Below are positions 7,921 through 16,017 of a DNA stretch of 64,000 nucleotides, piece by piece. Below the pieces are notes generated by a model. The model worked only from the letters and a program-made list of their open reading frames with translations. It was not told the origin of the DNA and made no database searches. The DNA lies in NCBI RefSeq assembly GCF_029278565.1, contig NZ_CP119559.1:124001-188000 (forward strand), in the 5' to 3' direction. Source of the DNA: Haloarcula halophila (GTDB lineage: Archaea > Halobacteriota > Halobacteria > Halobacteriales > Haloarculaceae). The stretch's first letter is position 1. Each line of letters starts with the position of its first letter. A program made the position numbers and the translations under genes.

Positions 7921-8649
7921 TCACTCGGTACTGATCTCCGTGACGAACGCCGTGTGTTTCCCGGGCCAGACCCCCAGGACGAACCGCAGTTCGGTCCCCG
8001 GCGGATACTCACGCGAAAGCGTCGCCGTCATCGGCTCGCCAGGGGACTTGCTGGTCGCGATCTGGTTCTGGTTCGCGTTGCCACGGCCAGGCGGGAAGAG
8101 GACGAGTCGGACCTGACCGCGGTCGGGCTGGAAGTCCGGCGATTCCCAGGCTGCCCGAACACGCGTCCCGGCAGTCAGGCCGTCGACAGTCCGGCCGAGA
8201 CCGACGGCGCTTGGTCCACCATCGACGCGGAGACGGACGCTCCCGCCGTGTTCATCCGAGTAGCCACCCTCACCCTCGACCAGTTGATACTGTGGGAACT
8301 CGCCAGCGCCGGGCTCTTTCGTGTCCCCCGTCCGGTAGCGGGTGTCGACGACCCACTCGCCGAGTCCGTCGGTAAAGGACGCGGTGAACGGGACCGATAG
8401 CGGCGGCGTCTCGACGTTCGTCGGGAGCTCTTCCGGCTGTGTCGACGGTGACGCTGTCGTACTGCGGGCTGTCTCCGTGGGGTCACCGGTTGCCTCCGGC
8501 GTCGTCGTGGTTCGATCCGATGGGGGAACGTCGGTGGTCGTCGCCTGACCCGGCGCGCTCTCGTCAGCGTCGACCGCCGTCTGCCGAAGGCAGCCACCGA
8601 CACCACCCAAAACACCGACTGCTGTGAGACAGAACGCCCGCCGATCCAT
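7921..8649 (-). CDS. Tat-exported lipoprotein of unknown function
   Basis: A 242-aa surface protein. MDRRAFCLTAVGVLGGVGGCLRQ contains twin Arg and a lipobox ending in Cys. A Thr/Ser/Glu-rich linker follows to about residue 80, then a globular beta-rich domain with many Gly/Asp/Arg (VRLRVDGGPSAVGLGRTVDG). The linker resembles halophile stalks that hold a domain away from the membrane. No enzyme motif is seen; a ligand-binding jelly-roll-type fold is possible but unproven. Confidence 0.8.
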   Translation of the reverse strand: MDRRAFCLTAVGVLGGVGGCLRQTAVDADESAPGQATTTDVPPSDRTTTTPEATGDPTETARSTTASPSTQPEELPTNVETPPLSVPFTASFTDGLGEWVVDTRYRTGDTKEPGAGEFPQYQLVEGEGGYSDEHGGSVRLRVDGGPSAVGLGRTVDGLTAGTRVRAAWESPDFQPDRGQVRLVLFPPGRGNANQNQIATSKSPGEPMTATLSREYPPGTELRFVLGVWPGKHTAFVTEISTE

Positions 8650-8784
8650 ACCGGGTGGTGTGTCGACTGGTACTTACCAGTTTGTCTCACGGTCCGATTC
8701 GGCGGGGCCGCCAGCTACAGCGGGATCGGCGGGAACCGCGCAACTAGCGCTGTTCGGATCATCACTGTTTGTCGGAAAGGAAGA

Positions 8785-8859
8785 TGCTCCGTCAGGGATT
8801 TGAACCCTAGTCATCACCGTGAGAGGGTGATATGATTGGCCGGACTACACCAACGGAGC
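8785..8859 (-). tRNA. tRNA-Glu (anticodon CTC)
   Basis: The minus strand reads as a complete 75-nt cloverleaf. A 7-bp acceptor stem, GCTCCGT/ACGGAGC, has discriminator A. The anticodon stem TCACC/GGTGA encloses loop CTCTCAC, giving anticodon CTC. The T arm contains GGTTCAAATCC. CCA is not encoded, and there is no intron. Confidence 0.96.
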
Positions 8860-8926
8860 GTACACAAATCGGTAGCGAGGAAGGACGTTTAACCATTGCG
8901 CTTCGGAGGTGCTCTGTGTGGGGTTC

Positions 8927-10129
8927 TCACTCTTCCTCGAACGGTGAACCGGCGGCGTCAGGCTCTTCGCCGGCGATGCTGACGATGTTCTCACGACCCA
9001 CGCGGAGCTTACTGATCTCGTCGTCGGCCTCCATATCCGAGAGCAACATACTGACCTTCGATTTCGACCAGTCCGTCTCGTCGACGATGTCGACCTGTTT
9101 CATCCGGCCGCCGTTCTCCCTGAGGAGCCGGAGCACGCGGTCGTTGTCGCTCAGGAGTTCCTCGTCGGGGACGGCTGGCTCCTGTGGGTCCGGTTGATCG
9201 GTCCCCGTCGGTTCCGCGTCGGTCGGTGTCGTCCCGCTCCCGTCGGCACCGTCCGTCACGGTGGCTCCCCGGCCACCGAACCACCAGACTGCGGCGATTC
9301 CAACCGCGAGAACCGCGGCGGCGACGAGTACAAACAGCCAGTTCGACCCGCCCCCGCTTTGCTGTGGCGTCGTCCCCTCTGTTCCGCTGGGGCCGCCGGA
9401 GTCACCACCCCCAGACGATCCGGACACCGACCCGGTCGCCGTCGGTTCCCGAGTCGGCGTCTCGGTGTCGACGACGGATCTGGGACCCAGTTCGACGTAG
9501 GGCCGCTGATCGTTGAACGACCGCTCGCCCTCCCAGGTGACAGTCTCACTCCGGGCCAGTGAGTTCGGGTCGCTCCGCGAATCGGGCGTCGGCCGAGCGT
9601 CGGTAAAGGCGAGTTCCGGACCGCGCTGGACGACGAACGACTGGTCGGGTCCGATGTAGAATCCCCCCTCGAACACGTCGCTCATGACGGTCCGGCCGTC
9701 CCGCTGTTGGGTGAAGTTCCCCCACTGAAACGACATCCTGACTGCACCGGTTCGTCGCACCGGATCGATCGAGGCGGACCGCCGGAAGTCGCTGGGTGCC
9801 ATCGACCGCCCCGTCCGGTTGGTGGCGAACTGGGTCAGTAAGCCGGCCTGCTCGACGAAGTCGGCGTACAGAGCCGTCTCTGTCGACTCGAAGGTTCCAG
9901 CGAACTCCTCGAACTGCTGTCGCTCGGATTCGTTGCTCAGCGGCGTCCGGTGTTCGATCGTCCAGCGGGCGGAGCCGTTGGCATAGACCGTCACGCGAAA
10001 CGTCGTCTCCTCGAACCCCTCGGGCGTCTGTACCCGCTGGGGCTGTTGCTCACCCGAGACGATCGGAAGACCGGCCAGTACACTGACTGCCAGGAGAGCG
10101 ACCACGACCACCACGGCCCGGGCAGACAT
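8927..10129 (-). CDS. Membrane-anchored winged-helix regulator with exported sensor domain
   Basis: A 400-aa one-component regulator spanning the membrane. It has a signal peptide (1-26, MSARAVVVVVALLAVSVLAGLP), then an extracytoplasmic domain (about 27-225) with possible N-glycosylation sites NGS, NES, NRT and NFT. A Ser/Gly/Thr-rich linker and one transmembrane helix (about 263-283, NWLFVLVAAAVLAVGIAAVWWF) follow. The cytoplasmic end is a winged helix (about 325-390: DRVLRLLRENGGRMKQVDIV then WSKSKVSMLLSDME). The start at 10129 puts the signal peptide at the N-terminus; the longer frame adds only MVSTGRSSV. Confidence 0.85.
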   Translation of the reverse strand: MSARAVVVVVALLAVSVLAGLPIVSGEQQPQRVQTPEGFEETTFRVTVYANGSARWTIEHRTPLSNESERQQFEEFAGTFESTETALYADFVEQAGLLTQFATNRTGRSMAPSDFRRSASIDPVRRTGAVRMSFQWGNFTQQRDGRTVMSDVFEGGFYIGPDQSFVVQRGPELAFTDARPTPDSRSDPNSLARSETVTWEGERSFNDQRPYVELGPRSVVDTETPTREPTATGSVSGSSGGGDSGGPSGTEGTTPQQSGGGSNWLFVLVAAAVLAVGIAAVWWFGGRGATVTDGADGSGTTPTDAEPTGTDQPDPQEPAVPDEELLSDNDRVLRLLRENGGRMKQVDIVDETDWSKSKVSMLLSDMEADDEISKLRVGRENIVSIAGEEPDAAGSPFEEE

Positions 10130-10256
10130 CACACTAGAACGACCCGTGGACACCACAAAAACACTGTTGCTTCCACAATCGGTAATCGGTCAACTCCTGT
10201 CAGAGACCCCGTGTTCGTGGGCTATCGAACTGGAGAGTACCGAAGCGTACGAACGG

Positions 10257-10658
10257 TTAGTCGTCCTCGCAGCAGCCACCGGCTTTCTCTCCGAAGTCGA
10301 CGACCAACTCCTCGGAGATCATCTCGTTGAGTTCCTGCAGGCGCAGTTCGAGGTCGTTCTGTGCCTGGAGATACTCGCTCATCACCGGCATGTCGTGGAG
10401 TTCCTGCTGGGCCTGCTGGAGGTTCCGCAGGTCCTCCTGGGAGGCCTTGCCGGTCTGGCGGGCGAGCATATACTCCTCGCGGATCTGCTCGAACTCCTGG
10501 ATCGCCTCCTGGGCCTCCTCGTCGTTCTCGACGGCTTCCTTGGCCTCGGCGAGTCGCTGGTAGACGGGCAACTCGGTGATGGCGTCGCCGAACTCGGTCG
10601 CGAGTTCCTCGACGCGGTCACCGGTCGGATCAGCGGCGGTATCGGTCTCGATGCTCAT
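10257..10658 (-). CDS. YlbF family protein with C-terminal Cys-Cys
   Basis: A 133-aa, almost wholly helical, acidic protein matching the YlbF/YmcA family: YQRLAEAKEAVENDEEAQEAI, then QASQEDL-type and ELHDMPVMSEYLQAQNDLE blocks. In Bacillus the relatives form a complex that affects mRNA processing and carries Fe-S clusters. The C-terminus here ends GGCCEDD, a possible metal or cluster ligand pair. A GTG lies directly before the chosen ATG and could extend the protein by one residue. Its archaeal role is unknown. Confidence 0.85.
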   Translation of the reverse strand: MSIETDTAADPTGDRVEELATEFGDAITELPVYQRLAEAKEAVENDEEAQEAIQEFEQIREEYMLARQTGKASQEDLRNLQQAQQELHDMPVMSEYLQAQNDLELRLQELNEMISEELVVDFGEKAGGCCEDD

Positions 10659-10887
10659 CACCGACGTGTAACGACTGCGGCGGTATAGGCCTGCCGGAAC
10701 GTGAAACGAGTGCTGCGACGACGCGCCATCGCACTCGGCGTCTGTCTCGCTTGGATCAGTCTTCTGTCGGTAGGACTACCCCACTCGGGGCCTTGGTAGC
10801 ATCCACTCCGAAAGGGTGTCAGCCGTCCCCGCGAGCGACCGCAGAGAAACACTGAGGTTATCCCCCACGAGCCAGTACACAGTTCCA

Positions 10888-11934
10888 ATGAGCCAAGAGC
10901 GGACAGAGGGAGACCTCCGAAACACCGGTCTCTCACTCAGACACGACCGCGAGTGGGACTACGAACTCGACCGAATCGTCGACGCCGTCCACGAACGCGA
11001 CGCCGAGACCGTCGGTCTGCAGTTCCCCGAGGGACTGAAACGGCGTGGCCCGGCCGTCGCCGACGACCTCCGGCGGGAACTCCCCGACAACGTCCAGGTG
11101 ATGATCTCCGGCCAGCCCTGTTACGGTGCCTGCGACCTGGATACCTACATGATGCGCCGGACGGACGTCTTCGTCCACTTCGGCCACTCGCCGATGAAAG
11201 AGTCGGACAAGATCATCTACGTCCCCCTCTTCTCGAACGTCGACGTCTTCCCGATCATGGAACAGGCCCACGACGAGGAGTTGGCGCCGCCCGCGGAGGA
11301 AGACGCGGTCGGCCTCGTCACGACCGCCCAGCACATGAACAAGTTCGACGAGATGCGTTCGTGGCTCGAGGACCGCGGCTACGACGTCCAGACGCGCAAG
11401 GGTGACGACCGCCTGACCCACGAGGGGCAGGTGCTGGGCTGTAACTACGCCTCGGCCGATGTCGACGCCGACCAGATCCTCTACGTCGGCGGCGGGAAGT
11501 TCCACCCGCTCGGGCTGGCGATGGAACACCCCGACAAGAAAGTCGTCATCGCGGACCCGGTCAACAACGCGCTGACGGTCGCGGACACGGAGCAGTTCAT
11601 GAAACAGCGCTACGCCTCGGTCCACAAGGCGATGGACGCCGAGCGGTGGGGCGTCATCTTCTGTACGAAGATCGGTCAGGGACGGTGGGACCAGGCCCAG
11701 GAGATCGTCGAGAACAACGACGACGCCTACCTCATCACGATGGACGAGGTGACGCCCGACCGCCTGACCAACTTCGGGATGGACGCCTACGTCAACACCG
11801 GTTGCCCACGCATCACGACCGACGACGGCCCGCAGTTCAAGAAGCCGATGCTCACGCCCGGCGAGTACAGGATCGCGATCGGCGAGAAACCCCTGGACTC
11901 CCTGGAGTTCGACACCTTCCACGGCACCTGGTGA
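10888..11934 (+). CDS. dph2: Diphthamide biosynthesis radical enzyme Dph2
   Basis: Catalyses the first step of diphthamide synthesis on elongation factor 2, moving the 3-amino-3-carboxypropyl group of SAM onto a histidine by non-classical radical chemistry. The protein is 348 aa, usual for archaeal Dph2. Conserved cysteines that could hold the 4Fe-4S cluster are Cys78/Cys82 (GQPCYGACDLD), Cys185 (VLGCNYA) and Cys306 (NTGCPRIT). The ATG at 10888 is chosen; an upstream in-frame ATG at 10816 adds residues unlike the family. It is monocistronic by spacing. Confidence 0.95.
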   Translation: MSQERTEGDLRNTGLSLRHDREWDYELDRIVDAVHERDAETVGLQFPEGLKRRGPAVADDLRRELPDNVQVMISGQPCYGACDLDTYMMRRTDVFVHFGHSPMKESDKIIYVPLFSNVDVFPIMEQAHDEELAPPAEEDAVGLVTTAQHMNKFDEMRSWLEDRGYDVQTRKGDDRLTHEGQVLGCNYASADVDADQILYVGGGKFHPLGLAMEHPDKKVVIADPVNNALTVADTEQFMKQRYASVHKAMDAERWGVIFCTKIGQGRWDQAQEIVENNDDAYLITMDEVTPDRLTNFGMDAYVNTGCPRITTDDGPQFKKPMLTPGEYRIAIGEKPLDSLEFDTFHGTW

Positions 11935-11996
11935 GCAGTTCTCGCCGTTGAGAACTGGGGAGATACTGCTTTGTGTCCAGCAGCCCCCGGTTCTGT

Positions 11997-13826
11997 ATGG
12001 CTTCGACAGGGGACACTCCTCTCTACCGGGACATCTTCGAGGTGGCCCCGGACCCGATCATCGTTCACGACGCCGAGACCGGGGCGGTCGTCCGCTCGAA
12101 CCCGGCGGCCGCCGAGTTGCTCGGATTCGACCGGGAGGAACTCGTCGGCACCCACGTCGGCGCGTTCAGCCCGCCCGGATACACGACCGAAGACGCGAAC
12201 AGACTCATCCAAGAGGCAGTCTCGGACGGCTCGAAGACGGTCGAATGGGCGGTCCGGAACTCGGACGGGGCACAGCAGTGGATCGAGGTCACCCTGGAGC
12301 GGGCGGAGATCGACGACGAGAGCCGCGTCGTCGCGTTCTTCCACGATATAACTGACCAGAAAGAGCGGAACAGAGCCCGTCTGGAACGGAACGAACAGCT
12401 AACGACGCTCATCGACAACCTCCCTGTCGTCGTGTTCACGATCGACTCCGACGGCGTGTTCACCCACTCCGCCGGCAAGGGGTTGGCGAGTTTGGGGCTA
12501 GAGCCCGGCGAACTCGAAGGGGTTTCGGTGTTCGAGGCGTACGCCGACTACCCTGACGTCATCGAGGCAGTCGAGACGGCCCTGGACGGCGAGGAGGTCC
12601 GCGTCACCCAGGACGTCGGCGAGTTGGTGTTCGAGACGTGGTATCGGCCGCTGTTCGACGACAGTGAGCTCTCACAGATCGTCGGCGTTTCCCGGGATAT
12701 TACCGACCTCAAGCGCCACGAGGAGCGTGTCGAAGCGCTCAGCGATGCGACGAACGAACTGCTGTACAGCCGCTCGGAGGGGGCCGTCGCCGAGACCGTC
12801 ACCGGGATCGCGAAACGGATCATCGAGCGGCCGTTCGCGGCGATGTGGTCCTACGACGAGAGCGACGACACCCTCTATCCGATCGGTGCCACCGGACCAG
12901 CCACCGAGTTGGCCGACGTCGACGGCCCGTCGTCACCGGAGACGCCGTTGCAGACGCTCCTCTGTCTCCCACTCGACGACCACGGGATGCTGTGTATCGG
13001 TTCCTCGAAGCAGGAGCCGTTCGACAGCGACGAGCGGTTCCTGCTGGAGATCCTCGCGAGCACGGCGGCCGCCGCGCTGGACCGTGTCGAGCGGGAAACG
13101 AAGCTCAAAGCCAAACAGACCGAACTGGAGCGGTCGAACGAGGCGCTCCAGCAGTTCGCCTACATCGCCTCCCACGACCTGCAGGAGCCGCTCCGGATGG
13201 TGTCGAGCTACGTGGACCTGCTCGAAAGCGAGTACGGCGACGAACTCGACGGGGAGGCAGCGGAGTACATGGCCTTCGCCGTCGACGGCGCGAACCGCAT
13301 GCAGGAGATGGTCGACGCGTTGCTGCGGTACTCCCGCGTCGAGACACAGGCAGGGGAATTCGAGCGCACGGAGTCGGACGCTGTCGTCTCCGAGACACTG
13401 GACTCCCTCCGGATGCGGATCGACGAGGTCGATGCGACCGTCTCGACGGGATCGTTCTCGGCGGTCAGAGCAGACCCCAACCAGCTCGGTCAGGTGTTCC
13501 AGAACCTGCTGGAGAACGCACTCGACTACACCGACGAGGCGGGTGTCGACCCCCGCATCGAGATCGACGCGACGGAAGCCGATGGGGTGGTCGAGTTCCG
13601 TATCACCGACAACGGACCGGGCATTCCCGACGACAAGGTGGAGGATATCTTCGAGATATTCAAGCGCGGCGGGGCACACGACACGGACGGTACCGGAATC
13701 GGACTCGCCGTCTGCCAGCGGATCGTCCAGCGACACGACGGCCGGATCTGGGCCGAGCCGTCCGAAACGGGTGCGACGTTCAGATTCACGATCCCGGCTG
13801 CAACGGAGGTGGCGACGGATGAGTGA
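11997..13826 (+). CDS. Sensor histidine kinase PAS-PAS-GAF-HisKA-HATPase
   Basis: A 609-aa soluble kinase without membrane helices, so it senses a cytoplasmic signal. PAS 1 covers about 10-120 ([17 protein letters not shown] to HDITDQKER), PAS 2 about 130-245 (ending [15 protein letters not shown]), and a GAF-like segment about 255-360. HisKA has phospho-acceptor His393 ([10 protein letters not shown]). The ATPase domain has the N box ([14 protein letters not shown]), G1 (DNGPGIP) and G2 (GTGIGLAV). The chosen ATG begins at the first PAS; an ATG 24 nt upstream is possible. It overlaps the next gene by 8 bp. Confidence 0.93.
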   Translation: MASTGDTPLYRDIFEVAPDPIIVHDAETGAVVRSNPAAAELLGFDREELVGTHVGAFSPPGYTTEDANRLIQEAVSDGSKTVEWAVRNSDGAQQWIEVTLERAEIDDESRVVAFFHDITDQKERNRARLERNEQLTTLIDNLPVVVFTIDSDGVFTHSAGKGLASLGLEPGELEGVSVFEAYADYPDVIEAVETALDGEEVRVTQDVGELVFETWYRPLFDDSELSQIVGVSRDITDLKRHEERVEALSDATNELLYSRSEGAVAETVTGIAKRIIERPFAAMWSYDESDDTLYPIGATGPATELADVDGPSSPETPLQTLLCLPLDDHGMLCIGSSKQEPFDSDERFLLEILASTAAAALDRVERETKLKAKQTELERSNEALQQFAYIASHDLQEPLRMVSSYVDLLESEYGDELDGEAAEYMAFAVDGANRMQEMVDALLRYSRVETQAGEFERTESDAVVSETLDSLRMRIDEVDATVSTGSFSAVRADPNQLGQVFQNLLENALDYTDEAGVDPRIEIDATEADGVVEFRITDNGPGIPDDKVEDIFEIFKRGGAHDTDGTGIGLAVCQRIVQRHDGRIWAEPSETGATFRFTIPAATEVATDE

Positions 13827-14265
13827 GAACGAGGACGGCCGACCGGTCGAGATCCTGCTCGCCGAGGACAACCCCGGCGACGTCAGACTGACCGAGAAGG
13901 CACTGGAGAAGGGGAAGGTACTGAACAACCTCCACGTCGTCAACGACGGGGTCGAAGCGATGCACTACCTCAGACAGGAAGGGGAGTACGAGTCGGCACC
14001 CCGCCCCGACCTGCTCTTGCTGGATCTGAACATGCCCCGGATGGACGGACAGGAAGTGCTCGGCGAGATGAAGTCCGACGAGGACCTGCGCCGCATCCCG
14101 GTCGTCGTCCTGACCAGTTCCGGGGCCGAGGAGGACATCGTCGAATCGTACGACCTCCACGCCAACGCGTACCTGACGAAGCCGGTCGACTTCTCGGGCT
14201 TCGTCGACATCGTCGGGAGCATCGAGGAGTTCTGGCTTCGGGTCGTCAAGCAGCCGCCGAAGTGA
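13819..14265 (+). CDS. Single-domain response regulator (Rcp1/CheY type)
   Basis: A 148-aa stand-alone receiver. The acidic pair is in [10 protein letters not shown], the phospho-acceptor is Asp69 ([13 protein letters not shown]), and VVLTSS and LTKPVD supply the Ser/Thr and Lys. The LNMPRMDG form and long alpha4 region are typical of Rcp1-like receivers that pair with phytochrome/PAS kinases. It overlaps the kinase by 8 bp and abuts the following hybrid kinase, so phosphotransfer within this operon is likely. Confidence 0.93.
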   Translation: MSENEDGRPVEILLAEDNPGDVRLTEKALEKGKVLNNLHVVNDGVEAMHYLRQEGEYESAPRPDLLLLDLNMPRMDGQEVLGEMKSDEDLRRIPVVVLTSSGAEEDIVESYDLHANAYLTKPVDFSGFVDIVGSIEEFWLRVVKQPPK

Positions 14266-14267
14266 CC

Positions 14268-15338
14268 ATGGCCGGGACGACACACCTCTCCGTGCTGCTC
14301 GTCGAGGACAACCCAGGCGACGCGAAACTCGTCGAACACCATTTCGATAGTTCCGACGCCACCTACTTCGTCGACGACGTCGAGCTTACCCACATCGAAT
14401 CGCTCGGTGCCGTCGCGGACGTCGAAACCGAAGGGTACGACGTGTTGTTGTTGGATTTGGGACTCCCCGAATCGACCGGGTTGGAGACGCTCGACCGGGC
14501 GACTGAGATGGTCTCTGACCTGCCCATTATCGTTCTGACCGGGATGCAGGACCGCAGGAAGTCGATGGACGCCATCGAGCGCGGCGCACAGGATTACCTC
14601 CCGAAATCCGAGCTCGACGGGGATCGACTCGTCCGGGCACTCCGATACGCAGTCGTCCGGAGTCGCCAGCAGCGCGCCCTCCGTCGTCGGCGCGACCAGA
14701 TGGAGTTTTTCAACAGCATTCTCCAGCACGACATGCTCAACGGGATGAACGTCATCCGGTCGCGCGCGGAGTTGCTGACGGAGACGCTCGACGGGGACGA
14801 CCAGGAGTACGCCGAGACAGTCGTCGACTGGAGCGACGACATCATCGACCTCACGGAGAAGGTTCGGTCGGTGCTGAAGACGCTCTCGGAGGACGGGATG
14901 ACCGAGATGGAGCGCCGTGACCTCGGCGAGGTGCTCGACGAGGCCGCGGATCGGGCGCGATCGATGAGTGACGAGTGTACCGTCGACAACCACGTGATGG
15001 GTATCCAGGTCGAGGCCGACGAACTGCTGGAAGACGTGTTCGGGAACCTGTTCACGAACGCGGTCGAACACGCCGGCGAGGACGTGACCATCGACGTGAC
15101 GGCGACGATCGAGGACGTCGTCGTGCGGGTGCGGATCGCCGACGACGGGTCCGGTATCCCCCCCGACCAGCGCCGTCGCGTCTTCGAGCGAGGCAAGAAA
15201 GGGAGCGGCTCTTCGGGGACCGGATTCGGCCTCTACTTCGTCGATTCGATGATCGAAAGCTACGGCGGGAACATCTGGATCGAGGAGAGCGACGCGGGTG
15301 GCGCAGCCTTCGTCGTGGACCTGCCCAGAGCCGAATAA
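14268..15338 (+). CDS. Receiver-histidine kinase hybrid
   Basis: A 356-aa protein with an N-terminal receiver (VLLVEDNPGDAKL, Asp63 in VLLLDLGLPEST) followed by a dimerisation helix bearing His154 (ILQHDMLNGMNV). The HATPase domain has N box GNLFTNAVEHAGED, G1 DDGSGIPP and G2 GTGFGLYF. The receiver-first order suggests its kinase activity is controlled by an upstream phospho-donor, plausibly the kinase and receiver encoded just before it. An alternative GTG at 14262 would give a 4-bp overlap with the previous stop. Confidence 0.92.
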   Translation: MAGTTHLSVLLVEDNPGDAKLVEHHFDSSDATYFVDDVELTHIESLGAVADVETEGYDVLLLDLGLPESTGLETLDRATEMVSDLPIIVLTGMQDRRKSMDAIERGAQDYLPKSELDGDRLVRALRYAVVRSRQQRALRRRRDQMEFFNSILQHDMLNGMNVIRSRAELLTETLDGDDQEYAETVVDWSDDIIDLTEKVRSVLKTLSEDGMTEMERRDLGEVLDEAADRARSMSDECTVDNHVMGIQVEADELLEDVFGNLFTNAVEHAGEDVTIDVTATIEDVVVRVRIADDGSGIPPDQRRRVFERGKKGSGSSGTGFGLYFVDSMIESYGGNIWIEESDAGGAAFVVDLPRAE

Positions 15339-15390
15339 CTGCTAAGCATCATCAAGAGGATTTTTACATGGATCGTCTGTAGTACGCGTG

Positions 15391-16017
15391 ATGCCGACGA
15401 AGAGCGCCCTCGCCCAGCAACTCGCCGTCGTGGCGGGGTTCGACGACCCCAGCGCCAGTCTGGAACAGTATCGGACGCCGCCGGACCTCGCCGCCCACCT
15501 CGTCCACACGGCGGACCTCCAGGGTGATCTCGACGGCCGGACCGTCGTCGATCTGGGCTGTGGGACGGGGATGCTCGCGCTCGGGGCGGCCCTGCGCGGC
15601 CCGGAGACGGTCGTCGGTCTCGACATCGACGCCGGGCCGCTGTCGATCGCGCGGGACAACGAGCGGAAGGTCGGATCGACGACTTCGGTGTCCTGGGTCC
15701 GGGCGGACGCGACCGTCCCGCCGCTGTGTCCGCCTGTCGAGGAGACTACCGTGGTGATGAACCCGCCGTTCGGTGCCCAGGCCGACAACGAACACGCCGA
15801 TCGCGCGTTCCTCGAAACCGCGGCGGCCCTCTCGTCGGTCTCCTATTCGATCCACAACGAGGGGAGCCAGTCGTTCGTCGAGGCCTTCGCCGAGGACAAC
15901 GGCGGCGCGGTGACACACGCCTTCCGGACCGAGTTCGAACTGCCGCGACAGTTCGAGTTCCACGAGGCCGACCGAAGCGAGATCACGGTCGAGGTGTACC
16001 GGATCGAGTGGGCGTGA
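15391..16017 (+). CDS. METTL5-like SAM-dependent RNA methyltransferase
   Basis: A 208-aa class I methyltransferase. The SAM-binding loop is VVDLGCGTGML (53-62), followed by the acidic strand VVGLDID. The catalytic NPPF (124-127, VVMNPPFGAQADNEHADRAF) is the N6-adenine methyltransferase signature, and the surrounding residues match the METTL5/COG2263 branch that modifies small-subunit rRNA in eukaryotes. The N-terminal LEQYRTPPDLAAHLV is also characteristic. Target RNA in this organism is inferred. A GTG directly precedes the chosen ATG. Confidence 0.9.
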   Translation: MPTKSALAQQLAVVAGFDDPSASLEQYRTPPDLAAHLVHTADLQGDLDGRTVVDLGCGTGMLALGAALRGPETVVGLDIDAGPLSIARDNERKVGSTTSVSWVRADATVPPLCPPVEETTVVMNPPFGAQADNEHADRAFLETAAALSSVSYSIHNEGSQSFVEAFAEDNGGAVTHAFRTEFELPRQFEFHEADRSEITVEVYRIEWA

